A DNA stretch of 64,000 bases from positions 1,612,001-1,676,000 of the forward strand of contig JASFXZ010000052.1 of assembly GCA_032209605.1 (NCBI GenBank). The letters are read 5' to 3'. This document shows positions 25,735-38,200 of this stretch, in pieces. The position numbers were made by a program, and so were the translations under genes. The notes under the pieces are model-generated. The model made no database searches. It was not told where the DNA came from and saw only the letters and a program-made list of their open reading frames with translations. The stretch is from Mactromeris polynyma (taxonomy: Eukaryota > Mollusca > Bivalvia > Venerida > Mactridae). Numbering within the stretch: position 1 is the stretch's first letter; every line of letters begins with the position of its first letter.

Positions 25735-26936
25735 CCATGGCCAATATCATGTAAGGTTCAATCATTGTGATGTAAATAAACTTATTAGAAACTTGATAGT
25801 GTTACAAAATCATGACCTGTTTGATAACATTTGATAAGAAATAATAACAAAAACAAAAAACTTATACGCAGACGTAAATTAGTATATTCATTAATCAATG
25901 TCACTTTATATTTCATGCATACCAAATATATGAATAAATAATTACAAAACAGGCATATCTGCTGAGCAACATTTGGAATCAAAGCTTGGAGAGTTGATAA
26001 AAGCAGTGAAAAGTGGACGAGATAAGTACAGCTAATACTTTGTACTAGTCCAATGAAGCATAAAAGTAAACAAAGTCACAACAATATGTAATGTTTCAGA
26101 GTGCGCTTCCACAAAGTAGATATGGTGCGAATGTTCTCTAAAACGGGAGGCTTAAAATATGCGCATGTTTAGCAAAAACTAGTGACCCAAAAGGTATGGT
26201 AAACAACATATACTTGATACAATTAAAAACACAACTAATTGAACAAGGCATCATCTTGTAGTACAAACTGTCAAAAGCGTGTTACAGTTATCTATGTGTC
26301 AATTTTTGTTCAAAACTTTATCAAACTCTACACCAATTATATTTTATTGCATTATTGATTATTTTTATGAAATTATCATTTAGAAATAAAGAATAGTTCT
26401 GCCTTTGTAATGTCACTATCTTTATGCACAATATTTGGTTTGCGTTTTTAATGGAGTCAAGTATATTTCAAAATGGATCCATTGAAAAAATTGCAAAAAA
26501 AATTGTAAAATCAAGGTGTTTGTTTGTCTTAAATAACACATAGGGATGAGTCATGTGCCATTTGCTGATGACATACATTACAACCCTAGTTTAAGTTGTT
26601 TTTAAAGATTTAGGTCAATATTTGACAATAAACTCCAAGAAACTTGTGTAACACTGGTGCAATTGATCGAAAGTCTACAATCCAGACACTTTTATACCCA
26701 ATAATTTAGAACAGATTGCTTTCTAGGAAAATTTGAAAATTTGAAAATAGAGGAATACAAACCAGATTTTAAATATTTGGCAGAGAAATGTTCTGGATAA
26801 TGGAAGTATATTTCTTCTCTTGGAATGAAAGTTGCTGTAATCTTACTCTTCATATGGAAAAACAACATAAAAGCAACCAATAGTCTAAATGTCTCTGAAT
26901 TAAGAATAGTTCATTGGCATTTTCAAAACAAAAATA

Positions 26937-27115
26937 CAGTAGAACCTCACTTAAAGACCACCTCAATATCAAGACCACCTCAAAATTAAGATCCCAATGT
27001 TCAAGTCCATTTTACATTGTTTTACTCTTTATTCAACCTCAATATTAAGACCATTTGAATAATAAGACCAATTTTCACAGGTCCTAAAGGTGGTCGTTAT
27101 ATTGAGGTTTTACTG
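26937..27115. mobile_element. pogo/Tigger-like MITE, 179 bp
   Basis: Left end CAGTAGAACCTCACTTAAAG; right end is the complement of CAGTAAAACCTCAATATAAC. The interior repeats ACCACCTCAA/TATTAAGACC. Preceded by TA; the right flank begins TT, so the duplication is imperfect or altered by the SINE joined there. Confidence 0.75.
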
Positions 27116-27275
27116 TTTGTTTGTTTGTTTCATCGGGTTTAACGCCATTTCTCAACGATATTTCAGTTATATACGGCGGCCGGTTCACCTAACCAGTTTT
27201 TCCTGGACTGAAACCTAACCAGTACTAACTTACCCTTCCACAAGGAGCCGGCAACTTCTCCACATGAGGAGGAAA
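27116..27275 (-). mobile_element. SINE copy, 5'-truncated, minus orientation
   Basis: Starts at the low-coordinate end with TTTGTTTGTTTGTTT (an AAAC tail on the minus strand) and carries the family body: GGGTTTAACGCCATTTCTCA and CTTCTCCACATGAGGAGGA. The tRNA-like head is missing. It directly abuts the MITE at 26937-27115. Confidence 0.75.
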
Positions 27276-27547
27276 ATCGACATTTTTATCAAATTTTCAT
27301 GGAAGGGTTTTACTGTAACTCTTTTAGGTTGAAATAAAATGTGACAAATAAATTCTATATACCATTTTAATTATCAAATTTCCTTTGTTTTTGTGAGAAA
27401 TTTCTTGCCCTGGACTTGGCAATATAATCCAATGGCTGGGGTTTGATATGGTTGTGTCTGTATAAAACTGAAACTTTTGATTTGGACAGATCAAAAACAA
27501 AACAAAACAGCAGCAGTAGCATTAACAATAACAACAAAGTTTCCTAC

Positions 27548-27614
27548 CTGAATATCTTTGAAGGAAATGGTAGCACTATGCATGCAAGAACATAGTTCTA
27601 TCTTCTTCATCATT
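27548..27614 (-). CDS. Exon of large minus-strand gene
   Basis: 67 bases, acceptor ATATTTATCAG and donor CAG|GTAGGA. It enters in phase 2 and leaves in phase 0. The 22 codons start MMKKIELCSCMHSAT and end ISFKDIQ. The entry phase matches the donor of the exon at 39174-39237 (GAA AG|A). Composition looks like ordinary protein; function unknown. The intron between the two contains all three large minisatellites. Confidence 0.6.
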
Positions 27615-28140
27615 CTGATAAATATTCTGTTCCACTCAATCAATCAATACATTCTTACAGCAGTCCACAAAGAAATTAATCCTCAAAACATTTTAAAATA
27701 TCCATTTAAAACTTTGCTATAACTTCCGGCAAACAAAATCAATGTAAAGTACCAAACAGAAAAAAACTCTCCAAGAATTAATAAATCCATGCACTCTTTA
27801 GAATATCCATTTTTGCGTAATAACCATACTTTTTGGTAAATTGAAGTCAGTCTAGTCCAGTAAAACGCGTCTCACTGAAGCATTTTACCATGTCAGGTTG
27901 ATGTATTGTTTTCGGATGTCTTTGTTGTTTTATTGTCTATAAAGTTAAGTCAACTTTATCCATCCGTCCACTGAGTATTGAATAATAACAGTTTAGCACA
28001 ACTTAAAAGAATAAATAGAAGAAGAAATCACTGGAATTTACTTGGATTTTTAACGGAGAATACAGCAGGGCATGTGCTAAACTGCAGTAACTGGAATTTA
28101 TTGAATAAACAATAAGAATGGTTTTGTACTGTATCCTAGA
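27615..28140. other. Intron start, nothing identified
   Basis: AT-rich sequence leading into the 34-bp array. Confidence 0.3.
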
Positions 28141-29262
28141 CATATTTATATCCATGCACCAAAACAACAAAACTTATGCTTAATATCCAAGCACCAAAAC
28201 AACAAAACTTATAATTATATCCGAGCACCAAAACAACAGAACTTACGTTTATATCCAAGCACCAAAACAACAAAACGTGTGTTTATATCCAAGCACCAAA
28301 GCAATAAAACTTATGCTTATATCCAAGCATCAAAGCAACAGAACTTATGTTTATATCCAAGCACCAAAGCACCAAAACTTATGTTTATATCCATGCACCA
28401 AAACAACAAAACTTATGCTTAATATCCAAGCACCAAAACAACAAAACTTATATTTATATCCGAGCACCAAAACAACAGAACTTACGTTTATATCCAAGCA
28501 CCAAAACAACAAAACGTGTGTTTATATCCAAGCACCAAAGCAATAAAACTTATGCTTATATCCAAGCATCAAAGCAACAGAACTTATGTTTATATCCAAG
28601 CACCAAAGCACCAAAACTTATGTTTATATCCATGCACCAAAACAACAAAACTTATGCTTATATCCAAGCACCAAAACAACACAACTTATGTTTATATCCA
28701 AGCACCAAAACAACAAAACATATGTTTATATCCAAGCACCAAAACAACAAAACGTGTTTATATCCAAGCACCAAAACAACAAAACTTATGTTTATATCCG
28801 AGCACCAAAACAACAAAACTTATGTTTATATCCAAGCACCAAAACAACAAAACGTGTGTTTATATCCAAGCACCAAAGCACCAAAACTTATGCTTATATC
28901 CAAGCACCAAAACAACAAAACTTATGTTTATATCCAAGCACCAAAACAACAAAACGTGTGTTTATATCCAAGCACCAAAATAACAAAACTTATGTTTATA
29001 TCCAAGCACCAAAGCACCAAAACTTATGCTTATATCCAAGCACCAAAACAACAAAACTTAGGCTTATATCCAAGCACCAAAACAACAAAACTTATGTTTA
29101 TATCCAAGCACCAAAACAACAGAACTTATGTTTATATCCAAGTACCAAAGCAACAAAACTTATGCTTATATCCAAGCATCAAAGCAAGAGAACTTATGTT
29201 TATATCCAAGCAACAAAACAACACAACATATGTTTATATTCAAGCATCAACCACCAAAACAT
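28141..29262. repeat. 34-bp minisatellite, about 33 copies
   Basis: Unit close to TATATCCAAGCACCAAAACA plus ACAAAACTTATGTT. Variants: CATGCACC, AAGCATCAAAGC and CGTGTG. Since 34 is not a multiple of three and the unit lacks stops in any plus frame, two plus-strand frames of about 300 codons result (28347-29285, 28586-29470); these are by-products. A larger repeat of about 239 bases is visible within it. Confidence 0.97.
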
Positions 29263-30026
29263 TGAACAGTATCAAATTAATTTAATACAATTTTTCTCTC
29301 ACATATTGATATGTTTGCTTCTCACAAGCAGGAAGCCACTAAAACAGCCTTTCTCTATCACGACAAAAATATTATATCCTTCAGTAGAACCACAAGCATT
29401 TGTAGCAGACACTTTTAGTGATCACATTGCTAGCCCATTTTGTTGGTTTCTGGTTATGCATGTACTGTAGATGTTCATCTTTATTCATGTACACTCGTCA
29501 CAAAAATTAACAATCTGATAACAATCCATAATCAAAGTACTGAAGGCCCAGAAAAAGAAGAGTCCAGAAATGAAGATAAATTTCCGAAAATTAAGTGTAA
29601 TCCGCTTTTGTCCATACAGCTCAAGCTGTCAAATTGTTGTTAAGATAACCAGAGGTGAAGTAATGTTAACACAATCACAGCCACCAAATTATTAATATAA
29701 TCAGAGGTTAAAATGAGATAGGTATTCAGATTATTTAAAAGATAAAGTGATATATCTGGCTTTGAGAGATGCAGATTTAAATGAATCAGTCAATCTACAC
29801 ATGGTTGTTTACTGCATGCACAAGTCCAAGGGATAGCAAAACATTCCAATAAGTAATCATGTCATGATAACCTACATTTGATAATACACTTAACATCAAA
29901 CGTTTTGCAAATACCCTAAGGAGTTCAAACTGTAATGATAATTTGAAGTATAATTCATTTCCAAAATCGAACTCAATATTGTAGAAAATATTTTCATTTC
30001 AACAACATTTCAATTGTCAAATTTGG
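29263..30026. other. Spacer between two minisatellites
   Basis: AT-rich unique-looking sequence. A minus-strand frame ending FVVIEKGCFSGFLL stops at a GTGAGA donor at 29324-29319, but no acceptor and phase fit the neighbouring exons, so it is not called. Confidence 0.3.
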
Positions 30027-31076
30027 GCCCAATTAAAATGTAGCAGTAAGCCTAACATGCCCCCATTAAAATGCTGCAGTAAGCCTAACATGCCCCCATT
30101 AAAACACTGCAGAAAGTCTAACATGCCCCCATTAAAATGTTGTAGTAAGCCTCACATGCCCCTATTAAAACACTGCAGTAAGTCTCACATGTCCCCATTA
30201 AAATGCTGCAGTAAGCCTCACATGCCCCCATTAAAATGCTGCAGTAAGTCTCACATGCCCCTATTAAAATGCTGCAGTAAGCCTCACATGCCCCTATAAA
30301 AATGCTGCAGTAAGTCTCACATGCCCCCATTAAAATGCTGAAGTAAGTCTCACATGCCCCCATTAAAATGCTGAAGTAAGCCTCACATGTCCCCATTAAA
30401 ATGCTGCAGTAAGTCTCACATGCCCCCATTAAAATGCTGAAGTAAGTCCCACATGCCCCCATTAAAATGCTGAAGAAAGTCTCACATGCCCCCATTAAAA
30501 TGCTGCAGTAAGTCTCACATGCCCCCCTTAAAACACTGCAGTAAGTCTAACATGCTCCCATTCAAATGCTGCAGTAAGTCTCACATGCCCCCATTAAAAT
30601 GCTGCAGTAAGTCTCACATGCCCCCATAAAAATGCTGCAGTAAGTCTCACATGTCGCCATTAAAACACTGCAGTAAGCCTAACATCCCCCCATAAAAATG
30701 CTGCAGTAAGTCTCACATGCCCCTATTAAAATGCTGCAGTAAGCCTCACATGCCCCTATAAAAATGCTGCAGTAAGTCTCACATGCCCCCATTAAAATGC
30801 TGAAGTAAGTCTCACATGCCCCCATTAAAATGCTGAAGTAAGTCCCACATGCCCCCATTAAAATGCTGAAGTAAGTCTCACATGCCCCCATTAAAATGCT
30901 GCAGTAAGTCTCACATGCCCCCCTTAAAACACTGCAGTAAGGCTCACATGCCCCCATTAAAATGCTGCAGTAAGTCTCACATGCCCCCATTAAAATGCTG
31001 CAGTAAGCCTCACATGCCCCCATTAAAATGCTGCAGTAAGTCTCACATGCCCCCATTAAAACACTCCAGTAACTCT
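30027..31076. repeat. 33-bp minisatellite, about 32 copies
   Basis: Unit ATGCCCCCATTAAAATGCTG plus CAGTAAGTCTCAC; most units contain CTGCAG, some CTGAAG, and some ACACTGCAG. 33 bases is 11 codons, giving 125-codon minus-strand frames (30118-30495, 30679-31056) of MGACETYCSIL repeats with no other sign of coding. Confidence 0.97.
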
Positions 31077-31975
31077 ATAACCATTGCAAGACAACCATTC
31101 CAAACACTACAATCTGTATCCACACATGTAATGTAAACATATACTGAATGTATTTTAAATGCATTACATTAACACACATAGTCAAAGGCCATTACTTAAT
31201 ATTTCTTTTGTAAAATTAATTCAATTCAGAAATGTGACTATGTATATTTATACAATACACTGTACAATATCTTCAATGCAATAGCTTTCATCGACTAAGG
31301 AAGTTGGTGTCCCTTTTCAAATAAATCACTTCTGTAATCCCATGCAATATAATATGCAACTTAAATGTCTCATATTTGTCTTTGTTACCATAAATATATC
31401 CGAGTTGTTTTTGAAAAGCCAAAAATAGAAAATCTTTTTTTTGTTAATGAATATTTCAGTAGTTTCACAGGAAGAAAAATCAAACACTGTATGTAATGAT
31501 GTGAATAAATAAAAATACTACAAAAGGTAAAACATTATGATTTTTAAGAGGTTAAAATATTTAAGTACAAAAATGCAGCTGTGTGGTAATGACCATATAT
31601 TGATATCATACATTGAGGACAATGAAATGGAGGAAAGAAAATGCAAATTGGGCATGCAGAAAGTTGAGAGGTATTTTCACCCAACCATTATCTCCACGCA
31701 TACCAAAAGATACACAGACTGGTTCCTCCACACATACCCAAGGCCATTATTCACTAGAAGCCAAGAACTTGTTACAAGACACAAAAATCCACAATTCCAT
31801 TACTTATACATCTGTTTGCTGACCTAAATCCGCTCAGCCAACAAAAATATATAGTACCCCAAAAAAAGACAAACAGTTATAAATAATTCACTTTCCAACA
31901 TCCATACTACGTTCACAACATGTTGATATTTCTAGTGAACAATTGGCACACACTTGCTGTTTGTATCTTAAAATA
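31077..31975. other. Spacer between minisatellites
   Basis: AT-rich. Two overlapping plus-strand frames (31537-31827, 31613-31822) lack splice or family support. Confidence 0.3.
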
Positions 31976-33285
31976 GGTGCAAGCGCAATGCTATATGAAT
32001 GCTCTTCATGAAACCATCTCACAAAGACAGTACCAATGCAATATGAATGCTCTTCATGAAACCATCTCACAAAGACAGTACCAATGCAATATGAATGCTC
32101 TTCATGAAACCATCTCACAAAGACAGTACCAATGCAATATGAATGCTCTTCATGAAACCATCTCACAAAGACAGTACCAATGCAATATGAATGCTCTTCA
32201 AGAAACCATCTCGCAAAGACAGTACCAATGCAATATGAATGCTCTTCATGAAACCATCTCACAAAGACAGTACCAATGCAATATGAATGCTCTTCATGAA
32301 AACATCTCACAAAGACAGTACCAATGCAATATGAATGCTCTTCATGAAACCATCTCACAAAGACAGTACCAATGCAATATGAATGCTCTTCATGAAACCA
32401 TCTCACACTGACAGTACCAATGCAATATGAATGCTCTTCATGAAACCATCTCACAAAGACAGTACCAATGCAATATGAATGCTCTTCATGAAAACATCTC
32501 ACAAAGACAGTACCAATGCAATATGAATGCTCTTCATGAAAACATCTCACACTGACAGTACCAATGCAATATGAATGCTCTTCATGAAACCATCTCACAA
32601 ACACAGTACCAATGCAATATGAATGCTCTTCATGAAACCATCTCACACTGACAGTACCAATGCAATATGAATGCTCTTCATGAAACCATCTCACAAAGAC
32701 AGTACCAATGCAATATGAATGCTCTTCATGAAACCATCTCACAAAGACAGTACCAATGCAATATGAATGCTCTTCATGAAACCATCTCACACTGACAGTA
32801 CCAATGCAATATGAATGCTCTTCACGAAACCATCTCACAAAGACAGTACCAATGCAATATGAATGCTCTTCATGAAACCATCTCACAAAGACAGTACCAA
32901 TGCAATATGAATGCTCTTCACGAAACCATCTCACAAAGACAGTACCAATGCAATATGAATGCTCTTCATGAAACCATCTCACAAAGACAGTACCAATGCA
33001 ATATGAATGCTCTTCATGAAACCATCTCACAAAGACAGTACCAATGCAATATGAATGCTCTTCATGAAACCATCTCACAAAGACAGTACCAATGCAATAT
33101 GAATGCTCTTCATGAAACCATCTCACAAAGACAGTACCAATGCAATATGAATGCTCTTCATGAAACCATCTCACAAACACAGTACCAATGCTATATGAAT
33201 GCTCTTCATGAAACCATGTCACAAAGACAGTACCAATGCAATATGAATGCTCTTCATGAAACCATCTCACAAACACTGTACCTGC
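31976..33285. repeat. 48-bp minisatellite, about 27 copies, open on both strands
   Basis: Unit CAATGCAATATGAATGCTCT, TCATGAAACCATCTC, ACAAAGACAGTAC. 48 bases is 16 codons: the minus strand is open for 462 codons (31888-33276) of FVRWFHEEHSYCIGTV repeats. The plus strand reads MNALHETISQRQYQCN but is cut by CACTGACAG variants that create stops. Those variants sit at a 240-base spacing. Unit conservation at the DNA level, not just at codon positions, fits a satellite. Confidence 0.97.
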
Positions 33286-33328
33286 ATCATTCTATACAAT
33301 ACGCTTGGAATGCCAACAAATTCAAGGT

Positions 33329-33379
33329 GTGATGCAGGACTGTCGGTGATGCAGGACTGTCGGTGATGCAGGACTGTCG
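33329..33379. repeat. 17-bp tandem repeat, three identical copies
   Basis: GTGATGCAGGACTGTCG three times without a difference, 44 bases after the 48-bp array ends. Confidence 0.95.
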
Positions 33380-35049
33380 TAACTCATTATTGGTACAGAA
33401 GTAATTACAATAGTAATTTATGCAAATCCCTCAAGAACAAAACAACTGTTATTCAGTTTGTCATTCAATAAGACAATTGTACTGGACTTGGGTATCAAAC
33501 ATGACAAGGAACGGTCATTAAGTGGGAACCAGTCATTATACTGGCATGTCAGTGATGAGGTTAATACTACTAAAACTATCCTTAGGCTCACAGGAAAGCT
33601 AAGGTGATAAAAAATATATAACATGCAATTCATTCTTGCAAACAGCTTTAATTCTCATGTTTATCGTCTGTTGTTCTAGATAGCACAAGCTAATTACCAA
33701 TAAATGCATCCTAAATTGAATCTTTACACTCTAGAAATAATCCCTTCGGTTTACAATGTTATGCATCTAAGCTCCATGAAATAATTCAATTATTAAAAGG
33801 CTCAATTGTCAATTGTAGCATCAAAGTAACAAGAAACCGTGAATTTTCAAGGAAAGAAAATCCTAAGAAACAATTATCAAGAACATGGAATCAATATAAA
33901 TCTGCATTAACAATATAGTGCAAGTATTTGTCATCGACGATTCCCTTATTAACACAGCTAAAAGTGAATTGATATTCATGCACATTAAAGGATTCCGCTG
34001 GTTACGTCCACTATGTTCTCTGGTGGGACATGTGATGAATGGGAATCATAAAACAACTGACAATTGCTAGTCCTTCATGCCAGTACTTAATAATCAAATA
34101 AATGATAAGATGTAAAGTCTGGATATTATAATTATATAGATATAGACAGTTCTGAAATTCCAATCTCTTAAAAGGCGTTTTATTGACACAACATTGACCA
34201 ACAGTTCACATCAGGAGAAGAGTGACACAAGATTACAGGATCTTGAAATTAAATTGTTTTTTGGACCCTCATATACAACCTGGGTCTGAGTCTTGCGGGG
34301 CACCCAGCACATTATATAGGTCAAATACGGTAATTTGATTTTCCAGCTAAAACCTAACTTTGCTAGTTGGTCGTTGCAAGCCAGTGCATGTTTATCTTCC
34401 AAGATGCTACATCGTATCCCCTAAAACAGACCTCATTGATATATTTCCTTATTACAATGAAGTACTCAGAAAATACCAAGCAGATTTCCACAGAAATTCA
34501 GACACAGGAATACTGTTGCACACAGGTCATTCAAACAATACAAGCATTCTTCAAATACACTTGACAGTCGCCTTACAGACCAGACATCTGATCTAATGCA
34601 ATAATAATCATCCTTACTATAACTTCATTATATGGGTAAGATAGTATGAAAATCGAAAAAAAACGCAATGTAATCAAGAATGATGCAGCTACTGAAGCAG
34701 ATCATTGCTTAATGAAGTGTTGACTCTCAATCTAACATTCTTTATGACAGTCAGACATGATGTAGTTTTATTTTGTTGGTGATATGCAACCCAGGCAATG
34801 TGATAGACTTAGGAATTACATACCGAAAAAGCAGACAATTTTAATAATATGTCCTTTCGCAAAACAACGCATCAACGTTGTATTCAATACTTATTGCATA
34901 TGTATGACAGTCGCACCACATCATTAATGTCCATGGGTTCACAACCAGTACTAATTAACTTGCAATTGTTAATCAGAAGAAACTGACAAATGCCTTAGAG
35001 ATAAATTAGAGTGAAATTACAAATGCTTAATTGGGTTAATTGCAGTTTT
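33380..35049. other. Intronic stretch, nothing firm
   Basis: No exon with matching phase was found. A sentence of SINE-like sequence (ACAACCAGTACTAATTAACT) near 34,931 is too short to call. Confidence 0.3.
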
Positions 35050-35285
35050 TCCATAATTTTTCAGTTATAAACAGTAATCAGATGACATTTATAACCAGTT
35101 TTCCTGGAGTTAAATTACAGCCATTACAAACTGCCATAAGCAGTTACAAATTCTCCACATGAATCAGTGGTTGAGAACATTGAATGACTGTAACCAAACG
35201 TCAGGGAAGGGCATGACCTGCCCAGGAATCAAACCTAGAACTCAAGGGTGACGCTGCCTAGCACTCTAACCACGGAGCAGGATGT
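35050..35285 (-). mobile_element. tRNA-derived SINE, minus orientation
   Basis: Minus-strand head CTCCGTGGTTAGAGTGCTAG (box A region) and TAGGTTTGATTCCTGGG (box B) at about 35,283-35,225. The body includes CTCCACATGAATCAGTGGTT and GGGAAGGGCATGACCTGCCC on the plus strand. Near full length but more diverged than the 6931 copy. Confidence 0.75.
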
Positions 35286-38200
35286 AAATGGTTAAAGACA
35301 TTGAGAGTATAATGTTCTACAATGAAATGACCTAAATAACAGTTCAGACAGCTCTTGTGTAGTAATTGTTTCAGAAGTTCTAACCCTAAGCAGCAGTATT
35401 ACGAGAACATCTGGGATTGATTTTTTTTTTTAAGAGCACTAACTACCGGAAAATAGCTTCCAGACTTCTTAATTGCATCCATAATTGTTTTATTTAATTG
35501 AATAAGGTCACCCACCCATTCCCCACCCAGTAATGACAGAGAGATATTCCAAACCAGATCTGCAGTGACCTTAATGCACTTACATCAATACAATTTTGAA
35601 TTAAGGAGAAGCAGAAAAAGATCAATGACCATTAACACTTATTATAGTCCAAGACAAACGGACAACCATCAAGAACTAGACAGAATGTCAAACAACCCCT
35701 AAATTAGGCACCAATATCGTACAGCATTTATTTTCAACTTTATGTACTTGCAGTGTGTAATTTATCAAGGAAAGATATTTTTATGATAACAGAAGCTTCT
35801 ACCGCAGAAAATATGCGTCAATTTTTATAGAACCTTAATCGTCCTTAAGTTTAAAATTAGAATGAAGGATTTCTCATGAAGTGCCATCTATCACTTGAGT
35901 AAATTGGTCTTCAAATATCTAGAACTCCAAAACAAGCTGTTCAATCAAATAGCCATCCTGTAAACAATTTACTCAATTTTTGTAGTACTAATCCATTATG
36001 TTCGTCCAGGACAAATTCAGTCATTTACAGAGTAATAATTAACCAAAACCTAAAACTTTCTTGACAAAGCAGTGATGCTTAATTGCCTGACAAATATTCT
36101 GTCACTCCGAAAACTAGGAGATTAAACTATTTGTTGAAAGTACTAAGCTTTGTAGCAAAAACGAAATAAATTGTTTCTCAATTTCTTGTTTTTATCACAG
36201 ATGAACCGACAAACAATAACCAAACAGAAACCATTGTTTCCATATCTATCTATATCCAGTCCTTGTTATTGTCCCAATCTGGTAAACACACATTGTCTTA
36301 CTCCAATGAAAATTCAAATCCACTGTGGCAGACTAATTCCTCAAGAACTCTCACACCTTGGCAGTATAAATACCAATTTCCCAGTCCTTAAGTTAATCTA
36401 CATCATTCTTCAAGTGTCTGAGTATTGTTTGCCAGGGAGACAAAAAATTACACCTCAATAATATTTGTCTTCCTTGATTCTTGTTTTTACCATCATTTAC
36501 CGTCTACGTATACAGGCTTATCAAAGTCATAGGGCTGCGATAAAATGAACCAACTTTACAGTCTAGAAATTAGAAGTCATCCCCCCATCTGAGATCTAGA
36601 CGTTTTCACATGTTATAAAATAGGGCATTACATAGATTATTCTTGGTGCAAACACCTGAAAAAACTTTAAAATACTCCTTACAAAACCCTTAGCTCTAAA
36701 AAAGCATTACCGGTGTATTGACTGCTAATAAATAATTCTGGCAGTATCCGACTCCTATCAAATCCTTAAAATACAATATTTTGCAGAATAAATTTCTTAA
36801 TACGAGAAATGTTCTGCTGATTCACTTCTTACAAACTCCTAAAATTCCTAAATAACTCCAAACTCCCATTTAACTTGTTTCCAGACAATTACATACAGTT
36901 TATATTCAATTTTACAACGATTGGGCAATTACAAAAACTATGAAACATCCAATTTTCCAACACTAACAGCATATCCAAAATTGTTACAAATAAATTAATT
37001 TCAAATTTCCCACCAGTTAATACATTTGTAATTTCCAAATCCAAGATATACGTTTTCCTATGGGAAACAATTTCTAGAACTTGGATATTGATGAACTCGT
37101 GAGGACATATGTTTACATAGTTCCACAATTTCAAAGCAATTAGCAATGAGCACAATTATCCAGCCTGATTGTCCAGTCAATGAAGTTCTATTAGACAAAA
37201 CATTCGCAATGACGATCAGTTATTTCCAATAACACATAGACAATGGTCAACAACTGATTGTAATGATTCCAATCATAGAACTGAAATCATCAATATTGAC
37301 CCAGTTAGTTGGTCTAACATGCATGTCAACAAAATGAATTACAATTCTTGTGCCAGTCAACAAAACTAAGTGCAGTTCTCTATATAAACATGTTTACAAC
37401 TTTATCTTAAGTCAGCAACTGTGCTTTGACCTTCGGCAAAAAGCTATTGCCATGCAACACAGTTTTTGCATAAACAGGATGAACAGCAGTTATGGGCAAA
37501 ACAAGGTGCTATACCGATATAACAATTGATTTTTCTGTTTACAGTTTCCTAGCTTAAATTTCCATTAACTATTTACACTATCAAAGTCTAAAGTTTATCA
37601 GGATAGGTCCAAGAATAACAACTTTTATCACAATGGTGAAACAACAACAACAACAAAATCTGTGACTTCAAGCAGTGTGATTTACCCAATAGTACGAAAG
37701 CACGAAGTCATTTATCACCCGTTATTACACATAAATGCCACACATTTTAATAATGAGCAACACAGAGCAATTACACTCCCCCCAGTGCTTTGATTCCAAT
37801 AACGTTACATTATGAAAGTACATTTGTATGGGAAGTAGCATGGAATGCAAGGAACGTAAGACCAATATGATTACCAAACAATCTCAACGTATATCTCCCA
37901 CGAGGCGGTTTTAATGATGTCAAGTCTTCTAGATTCCGATTCGTATGACGGTCCATGATCAGTATTGCTATCTAGTTCCAATAACTTTGTCAACATACTC
38001 CCGTAGGGGGACATAAATTGTAGCAGACGTGCGAGAGAGACTCATTAGGAAAACAGAAATTCAATCCTTGTACAAAGAAATCATAGACAAATACCAAAGA
38101 GTTGGATGTCTCTACAATTCAATATTATTCAAACTATTTACATAAACACTGTGTTATTCCAAGAAGTTCTGTATGGACTGAAAACAATCATTGCAGTTTT

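Noticed and set aside
29324..29405. Minus-strand exon ending FVVIEKGCFSGFLL before GTGAGA
   Set aside because: Phase 0 exit does not fit the phase 2 entry of the exon at 27548, and no clear acceptor was found.
28347..29470. Long plus-strand frames of about 300 codons as repeat proteins
   Set aside because: Two different frames are open through the same 34-bp units, which cannot both be selected; the unit simply lacks stops.
30118..31056. 125-codon minus-strand frames of MGACETYCSIL repeats
   Set aside because: Period divisible by three and stop-free unit explain them; variants hit all codon positions.
28141..33285. CRISPR-like arrays
   Set aside because: Units are directly adjacent with no unique spacers, and the DNA is eukaryotic with introns and SINEs.
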